From assembly GCA_021234155.1 (NCBI GenBank), contig JAJEKV010000398.1, forward strand, positions 1 to 64,000: DNA of 64,000 nucleotides, in the 5' to 3' direction. Both the position numbers and the translations under genes were made by a program. This stretch comes from Isoetes taiwanensis (Eukaryota; Streptophyta; Lycopodiopsida; Isoetales; Isoetaceae). This document shows positions 39,101 through 49,629 of this stretch, one piece after another. The notes under the pieces are model-generated. The model saw only the letters and a program-made list of their open reading frames with translations. It searched no databases and had not been told where the DNA came from. Positions within the stretch are counted from its first letter, which is position 1. Each line of letters begins with the position of its first letter.

Positions 39101-39417
39101 CTCTAAATAGATCTTTCTATATTCCATAGAAATGCATGCGGGTTTGTATGTGGCAAATGAGTGTTGCATCATGTTCGATCGGGTTAAGAGGGAAATCCAA
39201 GAAGCAAAATCATAGCTAAAAGTTCTACGATTTTTGGACTATCAGGATTTTTTTCGGCCGCCAAAACCCACAAAATCCTAATCAAATTAAAAAAAATTCC
39301 AAAAACATTTTCCACCAAACCGAAAAATCCCAAATTAACAAGATTGATATCTCTAAAACCCCTTTTGTTTGAGTCACTGCTTTTAAGAAAGAGGCCAATT
39401 TTTTTTATATAATATAC
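36120..39417. other. Non-coding stretch with one hairpin motif
   Basis: ORFs up to 124 codons (36,973-37,347) carry no recognisable motif. The hairpin GGGTTTGCCCCCCTAGGGGC (37,782) is shared with 32,117 and 63,133. I see nothing else. Confidence 0.4.
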
Positions 39418-40081
39418 AAAACAACCATTGAAATTAGCACAATATATGTAACAACATTGAAATTAATTACCCCTCTCCCTCCCTCGAGCACTGTTGTTTT
39501 GATGCGTATTCTTGTGAGGTGTCTACCGATAGGGCGAGGGTCTAAATATGTACATATATACGATAAAGTCTTAGCCCAACCATTGTAAAAATCTGTATGG
39601 GCCAACATATACCATGTGTGTACTGTCAAGGGCTGCGCCCTATGGCGCTCCAAATCGCTCTAGAATTCCATCCAATGGTCACTGCTAACCATTTCAATGC
39701 CTCGCACAAATACGCACCACGACTCTGTTATTTTGAAATTATTCCATCATTTTGAAATTTACAAATAGTGACAACCCCGATTTCAACAATGTGGAATTGC
39801 ATGTAAATACTTTTTATTATCAACCTTAATTCTTACAGGTCTCAAATTACATGTTAACACTTAGTTAATCACAAGCCAGTATTCCACATTCGAGTAGATG
39901 TAACTCAAGTAGATGTAACTTAGTTAATCACAAGCCAATATTCCACATTCAAGTAGAGTAAGATACTCATACACTGAAAGTAAGATTACAATGAAAGCAC
40001 GAATACAATGAAAATGCACTGAAAGTAGGATTACAATGAAAGTAAGATTCACATTATAAGATACTCATGGACTCTCGTACT

Positions 40082-40840
40082 TTATTTTGCTTGTTCGGCT
40101 ATCTTCTCTAGTGACTTCAGAACTTTATCCTTCACAGAGATTGGAATCTTCATGTACCCCTTTCTCGGATCCACCTTGCCCTTTCTGGGGTTCCATGACA
40201 TCAATACGGATTTTATTTCCACCCATTGGGGCGGATCACTTGCATCATACTTCCATTGCTTATTAAAACAATCTTTGTAGTGCTCTTTTTCAGTAATGAC
40301 TCCTTTTCCACTTATTGGGCGCCACCACTCCACACGTACCTTGTTTCTGTTAGGGTTATTAGCTTCCCTACAAATGCTCGAGATGGTATACGCTTCAGAC
40401 TCTTCTGTCATCAAGTGGATCGGCTGCTGATCATGTTGGAATTGACCAGGGTCGAACCTCCATCGACTTTGAGATAGCTAACCCTCTTGAAGGACGCTAC
40501 TACTTGTGTCCAAACTCCCTAAAAGTATATGAACTTCATTCCAATAATTTACAAGTGCTTCATTGCACGCTCTTCTCTCTGGTGCTATGTGTTTATCTGC
40601 TAAGGATTTCTTCCAGCCCTTTATATACTCCATTATCCCTTCCATAGTCCGTTCACAGTCCTTCACTTCTCCTAATAGTTTAGAGACTCTAAGGACCTAC
40701 CATTCAGGAATACTGGAGGCCAAAATGAACTGCCTGCGGATGATGACAAACTTGAATGCAAGTAAACTAGATTACATTGTACAGAGGACAATAATTATTG
40801 ATCCTGCACCACTGCTACCTGTCTTACCAGAATAGCTTTT
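40082..40840 (-). pseudogene. DUF7869-type gene of element 2, C-terminal remnant
   Basis: KVRVEWWRPISGKGVITEKE, then DCFNKQWKYDASDPPQWVEI and LMSWNPRKGK (40,414-40,082) match the C-terminal domain of the element 1 gene (KVRVEWWCP, DCWTKRW, LYSWTPK). The segment before it (EYIKGWKKSLADKHIAPERR ... LLGSLDTSSS, 40,666-40,478) matches YIKHWQTNSDE ... LLDEVDTSSN at 14,500-14,340. The LQLDN and HTHED blocks are missing, so the catalytic-type part has been deleted. Confidence 0.7.
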
Positions 40841-40929
40841 ATAAAGGTCTATCGTATAAATTTTTTGGAATAAAAAACTATTTTACTTTCACAATTGTCA
40901 ATTGTGGTTAGGTTATTTCTGGTTTTTTT

Positions 40930-41260
40930 CTTCTCGCGCTGAGCGCGAGAGATTAATATGATTTTCTATAAAACATTTTTAGAAATGGGATATGAAACAT
41001 ATCTAAAAGTCTTTTATAGAAAACCATACTAACTTCTCGCGCCAGTCACGAGCAAACTGCAGTTTGTTAAAATTCATTTTTTATAAAAGATTAGATCACT
41101 ATACTATACTCAATGATGTAGCTAGTGAGTTATATAGATGATGAGGATGCTTGTTGGGAGCGAGTCAGTTTACTCAAGAAAATGAGACATGTCTAATAGT
41201 GTTTCATAGAAAACCATATTAACTTCTTGCGCTAAACGCGATTGAACTCCAGTTTGTTAA
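40930..41260. repeat. GCGC palindromes of element 2, left group
   Basis: TCTCGCGCTGAGCGCGAGA (40,932-40,950) is a perfect palindrome with 9-bp arms and one central base. Degenerate relatives lie at about 41,034-41,053 (TTCTCGCGCCAGTCACGAG) and 41,224-41,245 (TTCTTGCGCTAAACGCGATT). Each is preceded by TATAGAAAACCAT.. or a similar AT-rich repeat. Confidence 0.7.
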
Positions 41261-41874
41261 AATTCATTTCTTAGTTAGATTTACCATACATATTACATTT
41301 AGTTAATTAACCCAAAAAAAAACTACTACAGAGTCACTTCAAATCAAGTTCTTGCCTGGATGTAGGCGATTTTTTATTCAACAAGGAAAAACCATGGCAG
41401 TTACAAAAGAAGAGGAGAATTCTTTCACCAACCAGGCTCATCATGAGCAGGTGGCACAGTCACTCTCTTAACTTCATAAACACCATGCTTTGGAACCTAT
41501 ACAAGGTGGATGACAACCTTATATATATCAGGATAACTTCTAGCAGAGGCCATTGCAACTCCCTGCAGCCAAGGATCGAGTTCCAAGCCCCTCTGCTGGC
41601 ATCTATAAATTTTAGAATAGTTCAAGGAGCAAATGATGGAATCCACATTTTCTGGAGCCAGTGGCAAGGTAGATCGGCAATTGCAATTAGAACACGATGT
41701 GATCGGATTGCAGGACATGACTAATGCGCTGCCACTGAGAGGAACTCATATTTATAGCATGAGCAATACAGTAGCAACATTATTGTGTACATACGAGTAT
41801 GCATGTGAGTAGCACATGAAAAACAGTAGCTATAGTAAAGAGCAACAGTGCTACAGTAAAATTTCAGTACATAC

Positions 41875-42277
41875 CTCTCTGAATAGTGTTGTTGGCCAAG
41901 CCAAGAAACTCCCTGATTCTCCAAGTGTTTCTGCTCCTGCATGTGGTCTTTGTAATGGATGAGTGGCAGCAAAGCAGTCTATCCTAATTCTAATATAATC
42001 AGGTCCCAAGGGCACTCCATGGCATGCTGTAGTTGGTGCCATGTTATCAACAATGCCCTTGCCAATGACATCTTTCCTATTTTCTGCTAACAAGAAGCAT
42101 GCTTCTCGAATGGAAAATTTTCTTTCTCCTGCTCGATTGCTCATTTCCTCGGCCTGCAAAGCTTTGTTAATTATGTTGCACAAGTCATGGCGCCTCAATC
42201 CACTCACTTGATAGAAGAACTACCTGAGATATGGCAGTCTGATCCAGCGCTTCAGCAAGCTTCCTTCTTGGCGACAT
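41875..42277 (-). pseudogene. DUF8039-like gene of element 2, first two exons
   Basis: The minus-strand start ATG is at 42,277. Exon 1 is 42,277-42,224 (18 codons, MSPRRKLAEALDQTAISQ), the intron 42,223-42,154 (70 bp, GTAG..TTTGCAG), and exon 2 42,153-41,875 (93 codons, in phase). Exon 2 reads REACFLLAENRKDVIGKGIV, then CHGVPLGPDYIRIRID and ETLGESGSFLAWP, the DUF8039 pattern of plant transposons. It ends FRE|GTATGTAC, the same intron position as in element 1. The third exon could not be fixed; sequence to 41,450 (LELDPWLQGVAMASARSYPD) is probably part of it but contains stops. Confidence 0.65.
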
Positions 42278-42289
42278 CCCAAATTCGAA

Positions 42290-42755
42290 TTAGAACACTG
42301 TAATGAAAACACGGTTCCTGTGTTTCTCTAAGCGCAGTAGAGAAACACAAATTCCATGATCCAATGCGCAGCCAAGAATGCTATAAATGGCGGGCATTTT
42401 TAAAATAGACAGTTAGTACAGGCCAATGATTGAAAAGTAGTTGGGGAAAGGGACATTCGCGGACAGGTTAAAAGTTTTTAAATTTTAAATTGCAGGCGGG
42501 ATTAATTTTCTTATTTTCTTAAAAAGTGATAAGGGTAGTACATGGTTTCAATGGTGGGCGTATATTTATTAATTTTTGTACGACCTGTGTAATAATCACA
42601 TTTTCTAATTCCAATCTAATTTGAATCTCATTTTTTCATTCCTAATTTCTTCCAGAAGTTCTTCTTCGAGCGCCTTCTGAAACCGATGCACTCTTCTTGA
42701 GTGATCTCTCAAGCGATCCAGATTTCTCGAGCGCTACCTGCAGTCCGAGCTATCC
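42290..42755. promoter_or_regulatory. Intergenic region between divergent genes of element 2
   Basis: This lies between the DUF8039-like gene (minus) and the phosphatase gene (plus), so it must hold the promoters of both. It contains a hairpin TGTGTTTCTCTA..TAGAGAAACACA at about 42,319-42,350 with an AGCGC core, and a CT-rich stretch from 42,600 that looks like a 5' UTR. No TATA box stands out. Confidence 0.35.
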
Positions 42756-43307
42756 TCATTAGGGTTTTTTTGAGATTAAAAAAGGGCCTTCAAAACATGC
42801 CAACTAAGCCAAATGAAGATAAATAAACCACCAATCAGAAATCAGAGCCTGACGGGTCCAGTCAGCAAAACTGTTATAACTAACTTACTGAATCACATTT
42901 CCTAGCATAACTGTTGATAGAAAAGTCCAAATGAGCTCTCGTTTAGTGCAATAGATAGATCTCATTGACATCTTTCCAACCTTAGGTGCTTTGCACATAT
43001 TTTAACCACTTATGATTGTCAAAACTCCAAAAAATATAGTTATTACCATTTTTTACTATCCTACGAGGCTAAAAGATATGCAAACCACCCAAGGTTGGAA
43101 AGATCTCAATGAGATCTATCTATTGCACCAAACAAGAGCTCATTTGGACTTTTCTATCAACACTTATGCTAGAAAATGTGATCCAGTGAGTTAGTTATAA
43201 CTGTTTTGCTGACTGGATTACCAGTTCTGTTTTCTGATTGGTAGTTCATATAGCTTAGTCAGCAGTTCTTAGAAGGCCCTTTTATGATCTCAAAAAATCC
43301 CTAATGA
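42756..43307. mobile_element. Foldback MITE of 552 bp
   Basis: The outer ends are TCATTAGGG and CCCTAATGA, and inverted arms of about 235 bp match almost throughout (for example GGGCCTT, GTTATAACTAACT, GTCCAAATGAGCTC, GATAGATCTCATTG), with a loop of about 85 bp near 43,000-43,080. It interrupts the 5' UTR-like stretch of the plus gene of element 2. ORFs inside it are by-products of the fold. Confidence 0.85.
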
Positions 43308-43426
43308 CTTCATTTCTGGCCTGTTTACAAAAATTCCGACTCAATTTGAGCTTCTTGAGCTTCATCCGAGCTTCTCGAGCTGTAACAGAGTTCAATTCCA
43401 GTTTCTAGAGCTTCAAGCACTTTGAT

Positions 43427-45548
43427 ATGGCAACTAAAGGTTAGTATGTTCGAGTTTTTAATAGATGAGGAACTATGTGACTCTGTTTTTAATAGGTTTT
43501 AGAAACTTTCTGATTGTGTGCTTAACTTTATTAATAGATTTAGAAACTTTGTGACTCTGTGATTAACTCTGTAACTCTGTTACTCTGCAACCCTGATCTG
43601 ATTAGATTATATCCTTAACTTTATCTTCATTGAAATATCTCTGTTACCCTGCATCTCTGCTTCTTGGCTTATCTTTCTTTGCAGCTTAATCATATAATAT
43701 ACTCCTATTTCATTTCCAAGTTCTTTGTTTGATTATGTATTCATGGTTTTCTGCTTAGTGTTGCTAAGTGAATCTGCAATGCTCAGTGATTATAATTCCT
43801 AGTATCTTAATCTTCAATTGTGTTCATCAGAGACAGTGAAGTGGGTTACGCTTTCTTGTGCTATGATTTTCTTTTTTTTATGAAGCATACTCTTTTTAAT
43901 GTGTTTCTATGCTAAGCCTTCTGTGGAGTGCCCTCAGTCTATGGACTTCTCGCGCTTAGCGCGAGAAGTCCAGATTCTATCACTCTTAGTAGCGTAAGTG
44001 TAGGGTTGTCCTTCGAGTCGCGCTACGCGCGAATCAGGAAAGATTGCAGTGTAGTGTTATGTTACTCTTTTTCTAGATTCGTATATAGCGCTAGTCGAGG
44101 TCATAGTCGAAGTCAACTCTATGCGAGGATGGTAAGAGATGGAATGTGAGTTGTCACGCTACACGCGAGAAGTCACATTCCATCTATCTTACCATCCTGG
44201 ATCCTTCGACTCATGCTACGCACGAATCCTGAAAAATTGCTCTCACGGTATATAGACTTGTCTCGCCACGCACGAGATGTTGGTGCAAGTTGCTTACTTA
44301 ACACATAAATACTTCAGCAATGTCTAACTTGGTTATTTGTTTTACAGCTTCCAAGAGCACTAGTTATATCAACTTCTGCAACATCAAAGAAACCCAGGAA
44401 GGACCCCAAGGTAGTACAAGAAGAGACTGAGGAGATAGATCGAACTCTTGGCATCACGCTAATCGATGACGGCAGAGTCATAACACGCGAGCTAAGTCAA
44501 GACTTGCTAGAGACAATTTTAGCTGAGGGATCTGAATGCTATGTTACTGTGAGCAGGGCAGGCTCAAAGTATGACGTGGTCCTGCATTCAATGGAGAACA
44601 AAGACGCGACCTTCAAAAAAGTAGTGTTGGTTCTTTCATGCGAGGAGCTTGATGACCAGCTCTGTGTCTTCATACTAGAGAAGACTGTAAAGAAGAATCT
44701 CAGCATTTCCAAATACAATGCAGGTATAGACGGATTAGGCCAGATAAGACAGCAGACGGTGTTAGAAAGTATGGCTGGCCCATTGAAGGCTCACACCATA
44801 CAGTTCTTTTTGTATGTGACGGAATATCCACAGTCCGACGAAGTTTGCAGAAGAAACCATCTTCAAGCTTCTACATATCTGGTTTGGGTGGTAGTGGCGG
44901 TGCACTTAAGTCAGAAACTTTGCCTCTAGTACCTTTGCCAAAGCCAGTGAAGGAAACGGATATATTGAAAAGAAATCCAGGGTTAATGCTGAGACAAGCT
45001 TATGAAATTCAAGCAATGGTATCCACTTGGTTTGGATGTAACAAAAAGGATAGCTATTGACAAGCTGATAAGATCTCCTAGTCCATGAAAGACCTCCGTG
45101 TCATGAGGGAGGCCATCTCAAAGGAACTCTTTGAGATGTCTGGAATAGAAAACCTATCTGAGCAAGCTATTTTGGACATGATGAAAATAACAAATAAAGA
45201 CATGCTTAGGTACTCAAAGTGGTCGCCTGGATTATTCAGGCATATAAACCTTGGAACAAGGAAAAACTAGCCCATCTACCATCTAAGGTCCATGTGAAGC
45301 TGAGGTGCAAAGTCAGTGGGGACTTGGACATTCCTGAGACTGTATCAAAAACCTACATGGTGAAGTCCTGTCAAGGTTCTCTGGTTGTTGCGGCCCAAAC
45401 TATTCCAAAGACAGCTTCATTGTTTGTGGTGGACTGTCGAACGTACCCTCAGGATATAGACTACTACATCTTTATGCTCTCAAATTGTCTCAAGCAGACC
45501 ACCCAAGAGTACATCACGCTTGTGTTCCCGCTTGAACCTGCAGAGGAA
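43427..45548 (+). pseudogene. Plus-strand gene of element 2, N-terminal and central parts
   Basis: ATG at 43,427 (MATK) is followed at once by GTTAGTATG. The intron runs to TTTTACAG at 44,347 and carries several GCGC palindromes. The next exon reads RALVISTSATSKKPRKDPKV, then TILAEGSECYVTVSRAGSKY (44,504 on). After a frameshift near 44,840 come ISGLGGSGGALKSETLPLVP, ITNKDMLRYSKWS (45,190) and TASLFVVDCRTYPQDIDYYI (45,410). The frame is open to GAG GAA at 45,548, where a 3-kb insertion begins. Matching blocks in the same order occur in element 1 (20,687-23,050). No known domain; the basic start suggests a nuclear protein. Confidence 0.5.
43943..44275. repeat. Cluster of GCGC palindromes in intron 1 of element 2
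   Basis: A perfect palindrome with 14-bp arms and one central base starts GGACTTCTCGCGCT (43,943-43,971). Others are GAGTCGCGCTACGCGCGAATC (44,015-44,035, imperfect), a 75-bp hairpin at 44,125-44,200 whose arms begin GGATGGTAAGA and whose loop is CACGCTACACGCG, GACTCATGCTACGCACGAAT (44,209) and TCTCGCCACGCACGAGA (44,262). Confidence 0.8.
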
Positions 45549-46164
45549 TATGTAGCATAATAACAGGGGGTTTCTTTTGTATTTTTGTACTTTTTTCCCT
45601 AAGGTTTTTATATGATTTCATGGATGTATTTGATGAGGCATACTAATTAGTATATCTAGAGTGCGCGTACGGTTGAACTAATTTTGATGCCTATATCCAA
45701 TGGTTTAGACCCATATATCATATATTTATTTTTATATTGTATTTTCGTATTGTATCAAATATTCTGCTCGACATGCAAGGCTCGAGATAACCCATTTTAG
45801 GGTTATGTGTTGGGAATGAAAATGAAGATTTTTAGGGAAGAATCATCTCTGCATTCCGGCGATCTGCGAACAGGAGAATTCCCTTTGTCAGTTTTGCTTG
45901 TTCCAGAACGGCAGATTTGCTTCTCAATAGCTAAGATTTAAGCAGTCTGCCCTTGTGTCGAAATGGATAGTGTGGTGCATAACCCACTTTATATTTTTCT
46001 CAAATCCAGCAGGAAAGATTGTTCTCTCAAAGCCCAATGCCGGAAGTAATGCATAGGATGCTTCTCCATGTTATTCTTTCCAGATCTCTTGCTGCCTTGA
46101 TCTGCAGAGATCGGCAATTTGGCGAGACAGAGATTAGAGATCATTAGGCACCCAGTTCGACTCC

Positions 46165-47475
46165 TAGCACACCGGAGTTGAAGCCTCCTCCGAGGCCTCT
46201 GTTTTTGCCGCCACCACCTCTTCCTGAAGAGTTAAGACTGCCCAGTGGTACTGCTTCTCCTCACATCTGAAGCAAGATCTAGTAACAAACCTCCCAAGTT
46301 TATCTATGGATTAAAAGGCCTTGATCAGGCTCAACGTACCTTGGAGTTTAGTGATGGAACTGGGTATGATAGTTCTGAAAGTGGTGACAAAAGAGAATTA
46401 TCCATTATTATTCCTCCTGTTTCTCTTGGACAAAAGGATTTGGTTGAAGTTCTTAGAGAAATGGATGAACTATTCATGAAGGCTCATGAAAGTGGAAAAG
46501 AGCTTGGACGTCTTCTTGAATCAAGAAAGATACATTATCATTCCAACTTCGTCAATCTTAGGGGTATGTTCTTTGTCTATTCTATGTTTATAAGAGTCTT
46601 TTTGCCTACCTGTGTGAGGCAAAAACTTACTTGAAATTCATATGCCAGGATTTGATTCCCACTCTAATCGTGTATTGCAAGCTATTTCATGGGGAAATTG
46701 GTACAATAGAAGTAGCGTATGCAATTGAGGATGTTGATCTTTGTGACTCAACAAGTCATTCAAATACTCTTGATAAAATCTTTGCATGGGAAAAGAAGTT
46801 ATATGACGAAGTGAAGGTATGCAATTTTGATTGCTTTTGGCTTTTTCTTATTTATTTCCAAATATGAATACATATGCAAATAATTTTCTAGGTTCTTGAA
46901 AACCGCTACGAGTGGAGTACGAGAAAAAGAGTGCTCTGCTAAGAAGCCAGGATTCTAGAGGAGATTATGAAGCAATCGACAAGACACGGTCTGCTATTAA
47001 AGCATCACAGACACGGATAATGGTTGCACTTGAAGGTGTTGCCACTGCTACAAAAAATATTCAAAAGCTGAGAGATGAAGAACTCTATCCGCAACTTCTT
47101 CAGCTCTTGGAAGGGTAAAATTTACATCTGTTGCTACTTAGATTTGATGATGTTTTTATATTCTTGACATGAAAAAGTTAATGAAAATTGCAGGCTTATG
47201 GGAATGTGGGTAGGCCTTTATCATTGCCATTTGGAGCAACATAGAGTAGTCATGCAAATGAAGGCAGTGGAATGCGTTGGAAGAGATGAAGCAACCACAA
47301 ACCTTCATCGGCAGACTACACTGCAGTTGGAAGCAGCACTTGATGAATGGTATGTCACATTTCACAGATTTATTTACGCACAGCGGGATAATCATTCCAG
47401 CTGGAAATTTGCTGATTTAGGACCTACGTGCCTTGCCCTCTTATGCCAGCATCATCAGTTGGCGTCTATTTGGTA
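46165..47475 (+). pseudogene. DUF632 (NRG2/bZIP-like) gene fragment captured with introns
   Basis: Plant DUF630/DUF632 proteins are membrane-linked regulators (for example NRG2 in nitrate signalling). Here a Pro-rich stretch (ELKPPPRPLFLPPPPLPEEL, 46,172) is followed, after a frameshift, by VLREMDELFMKAHESGKELG and LESRKIHYHSNF. Introns are 46,564-46,648, 46,817-46,891 and 47,115-47,193, all GT-AG and 75-85 bp. Exon 2 has RVLQAISW then, frameshifted, TLDKIFAWEKKLYDEVK. Exon 3 has EYEKKSALL and KLRDEELYPQLLQLLEG. Exon 4 has LMGMWVGLYHCHLEQHRVVM and ends in a stop at 47,475. The N-terminal DUF630 part is missing. Frameshifts make it a pseudogene, but the intact splice sites show that genomic DNA was captured, not mRNA. 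Confidence 0.85.
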
Positions 47476-47598
47476 GAGAACTATCCATAGGCGTGATCTT
47501 GTTGTATAGCACGATTAGCCATCTTTGCCGATCAAATGCTCATCTTCAGGAGAATGTGTGCTGCTTCAAAAAACAATTGTTAAAATGCTTTGGGACAA

Positions 47599-47822
47599 TC
47601 AGATAATACATTCGCAGGTTTTTTCCTTTTTTTGATGAGGAAACAAGTTGGAGAGGCTACTGTACAAACAATTGCAGATAATACATTGGCACATTTTTTC
47701 CTTTTTTTGATGAGGAAACAAGTTGGAGAGGCTATTGTCTGCATAATTGCAGATAATACATTGGCATATTTTTTCCTTTTTGATGAGGAAACAAGTTGGA
47801 GAGGCTATTGTACGCACAATTG
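47599..47822. repeat. Three tandem copies of an 83-bp unit
   Basis: CAGATAATACATT.GCA..TTTTTTCCTTTTT and GATGAGGAAACAAGTTGGAG recur three times at about 80-84 bp spacing, just downstream of the DUF632 fragment. Spacing and AT content show no CRISPR character. Confidence 0.9.
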
Positions 47823-48085
47823 CTTTATTAGGCGATTTTGTTTTATTAATGTTAACATCACACATTCCATTCGACACAATCACATGTGAATTCTCAAGTT
47901 CAATATAATTGTTCAAGTGCATGATATTACATTATGCTTTAATATTATAGTTACTCATATTTCATTTTACTATATTCCCTTTTTTCTCTTAATGCTGTAT
48001 ATTACATAACACATATTGCTACATGTCATTATATTCTCATCGCCTTTTTTTTTTATGGCCCGAAATTAAAAAAAATTTTAGTATA

Positions 48086-48536
48086 ATAACCAACACATAA
48101 CTACCATTGACATTAATAAATATAACCATTGGAACCAACACATTTAAATTAAAATCCCCCTTAAACCCCCTTTGGTTTGGGTGCATATTCACACGGGGGG
48201 TGACGTAGGGCAGCGAGAGCCCTCATAATTGTATTTTGCACGTACGAAATCAACACCATATAGTATTCCGGTTGAAATCTTATAGTATTTTGCGAATCTT
48301 GTTATACAGTATAGCAAATCTTGTACTTGCATACCCCACAAATGAGGAACTTTACGTACGGTGTAGATTAAGGAATATGGGGCGAATATGCCAATCCGAC
48401 AGCTCTCGATGCCCGGAGTCACCCCCCGTGTGAATATGCACCCAAACCAAAGGGGGTTTAAGGGGGATTTTAATTTAAATGTGTTGGTTCCAATGGTTAT
48501 ATTTATTAATGTCAATGGTAGTTATGTGTTGGTTAT
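48086..48536. mobile_element. Foldback MITE (451 bp) forming the right part of X
   Basis: Inverted arms of about 125 bp start ATAACCAACACATAACTACC and run through CCCCCTTAAACCCCCTTTGG to CACGGGGGGTGAC. A second, truncated copy with inverted core lies at 60,577-60,775. Poly-T and GGCCCGAA just before the left arm are also shared by both copies, so the foldback part moves with the larger element. Confidence 0.85.
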
Positions 48537-49526
48537 GTGTTGGCCACCACTCAGATAGAGGCCAATATGAGTGTACGCCATGGGATGCTGGTAGATGGGA
48601 CGCCTGCTAAAAACAGTTATGTCACTCATGGCATAATAATGATCACTTACGTGATCATAAATAAAGTAGCAGATGTGGTTTACGAGGCAGACAAGAGTGG
48701 TTCCCAAAAGTTTCCTGAGCCGATACTCAGATTTACAGAGAAGGAGAGCTTGAATAATTACCTCTGAACCGATGAGCCCTGAGCCGATACTCAGATTTAC
48801 AGAGAAGGAGAGCTTGGATAATTACCTCTGAACCGATGAGCTTACCTCCAACCTGACCACTGAGGAATGTGGGAAGGAATTAGAGTACAAACAGGTTGGC
48901 CTGAAGGGAGGTGCAATGAACAAGTACAGACTAAGCTCGAACTTGGCTTTCTACCTCGTGGATACATTTGTACCCAAGGGAGGCTTAGTCTGTGACTACT
49001 TTGTCAATGGTAGGGTTGGGCATGAAGATCTAGCCAATGGCAGAAAAGTTCAAAGCTAGGTGGTCACTGAGCAGCAGAAAGAGTTTCTGGAGTTGTATTA
49101 TCCTGATGTGGAGAAGCATCATCTGATATATCAAGGGAAGCAAGTACAGAGGGAGAATCGGCAAGGTCAAAAGGATGCAGAGAGGGAGAGAAAGAAGAAG
49201 GAGGCAGCGCAAGAGTCCGAGGAGGAGGATGCAGGGGATGACACTTCAGAAGAAACTATCTCTGATGAAGAGTCCGCTTCTGAAGAAAGTGAAACTGAAT
49301 CAAGAAGTCCACCACCAAAGTCGCCACCAATCATGGATCCACAAAATTAGGAGAAGTTGGCACAGGCCTTATCAGAAGAGGAGAAAATTCTTGAGGTAAA
49401 TCCACAGGAACCAGATATACAGAATACTTCTGTTCTTCCTGAACAAGCTGACCCTAGTCCTATCAGAGCTGAAGAAGAAGATAGGACATCCAGGATGGGA
49501 GAAAAGGTGACTTCACGCATAGAAGA
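48537..49526 (+). pseudogene. Plus-strand gene of element 2, continued: linker and acidic region
   Basis: The frame resumes after X as VLATTQIEANMSVRHGMLVD and GTPAKNSYVTHG, and runs to a stop in a 64-bp tandem duplication (GAGCCGATACTCAG..., 48,717 and 48,781). After that come MNKYRLSSNLAFYLVDTFVP, VVTEQQKEFLELYYPDVEKH and a highly charged stretch (AERERKKKEAAQESEEEDAG, 49,178) rich in Ser, Glu and Pro, then KVTSRIEE. The exon ends at 49,526 with GTAAGT. The acidic region corresponds to the Glu run at 23,440 in element 1. No fold is recognised. Confidence 0.55.
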
Positions 49527-49629
49527 GTAAGTCATATGGATCACTTATTTAGCATGTCTCGCATGTGGCGCGAGTGTATTATTCTTGAATATCAAAAAAA
49601 TTTGTTAACTTGAAATATGCATTGTGCAG
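49527..49629 (+). other. Intron (103 bp) directly before the phosphatase domain
   Basis: GTAAGT..TTGTGCAG, with splicing in phase (ATA GAA GA | A GAG GAG). It contains the element-specific word TCTCGCATGTGGCGCGAG (49,557), another GCGC palindrome. An intron sits at the same place in element 1. Confidence 0.7.

Larger units (their letters stand above)
45549..48536 (+). mobile_element. Gene-capturing insertion X (2,988 bp) in element 2
   Basis: Left of it the plus-strand gene frame is open to GAG GAA (45,548), and right of it the same frame resumes with GTG TTG GCC ACC (48,537). The triplet TAT occurs at both edges (45,549-45,551 and 48,534-48,536) and may be the target duplication. The left end GTAGCATAATAACAGGGGG and the following 190 bp are repeated at 58,687, and the right-hand foldback part (48,086-48,536) is repeated at 60,577, so X has a sister copy with a different middle. 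The middle of X is a DUF632 gene fragment with introns. Its superfamily is unclear: no long terminal inverted repeat joins the two outer ends. Confidence 0.7.

Noticed and set aside
41450-41734. Ulp1-type protease after the DUF8039-like exon, as in some CACTA elements
   Set aside because: I found no His-Asp-Gln-Cys pattern in the minus-strand reading; only a possible unidentified third exon.
42756-43307. ORF of 60 codons at 43,012-43,194
   Set aside because: Lies inside the arm and loop of a foldback MITE.
47599-47822. Regularly spaced repeat as a CRISPR array
   Set aside because: Only three units of about 83 bp with no distinct spacers, in a plant nuclear region; a simple tandem duplication.
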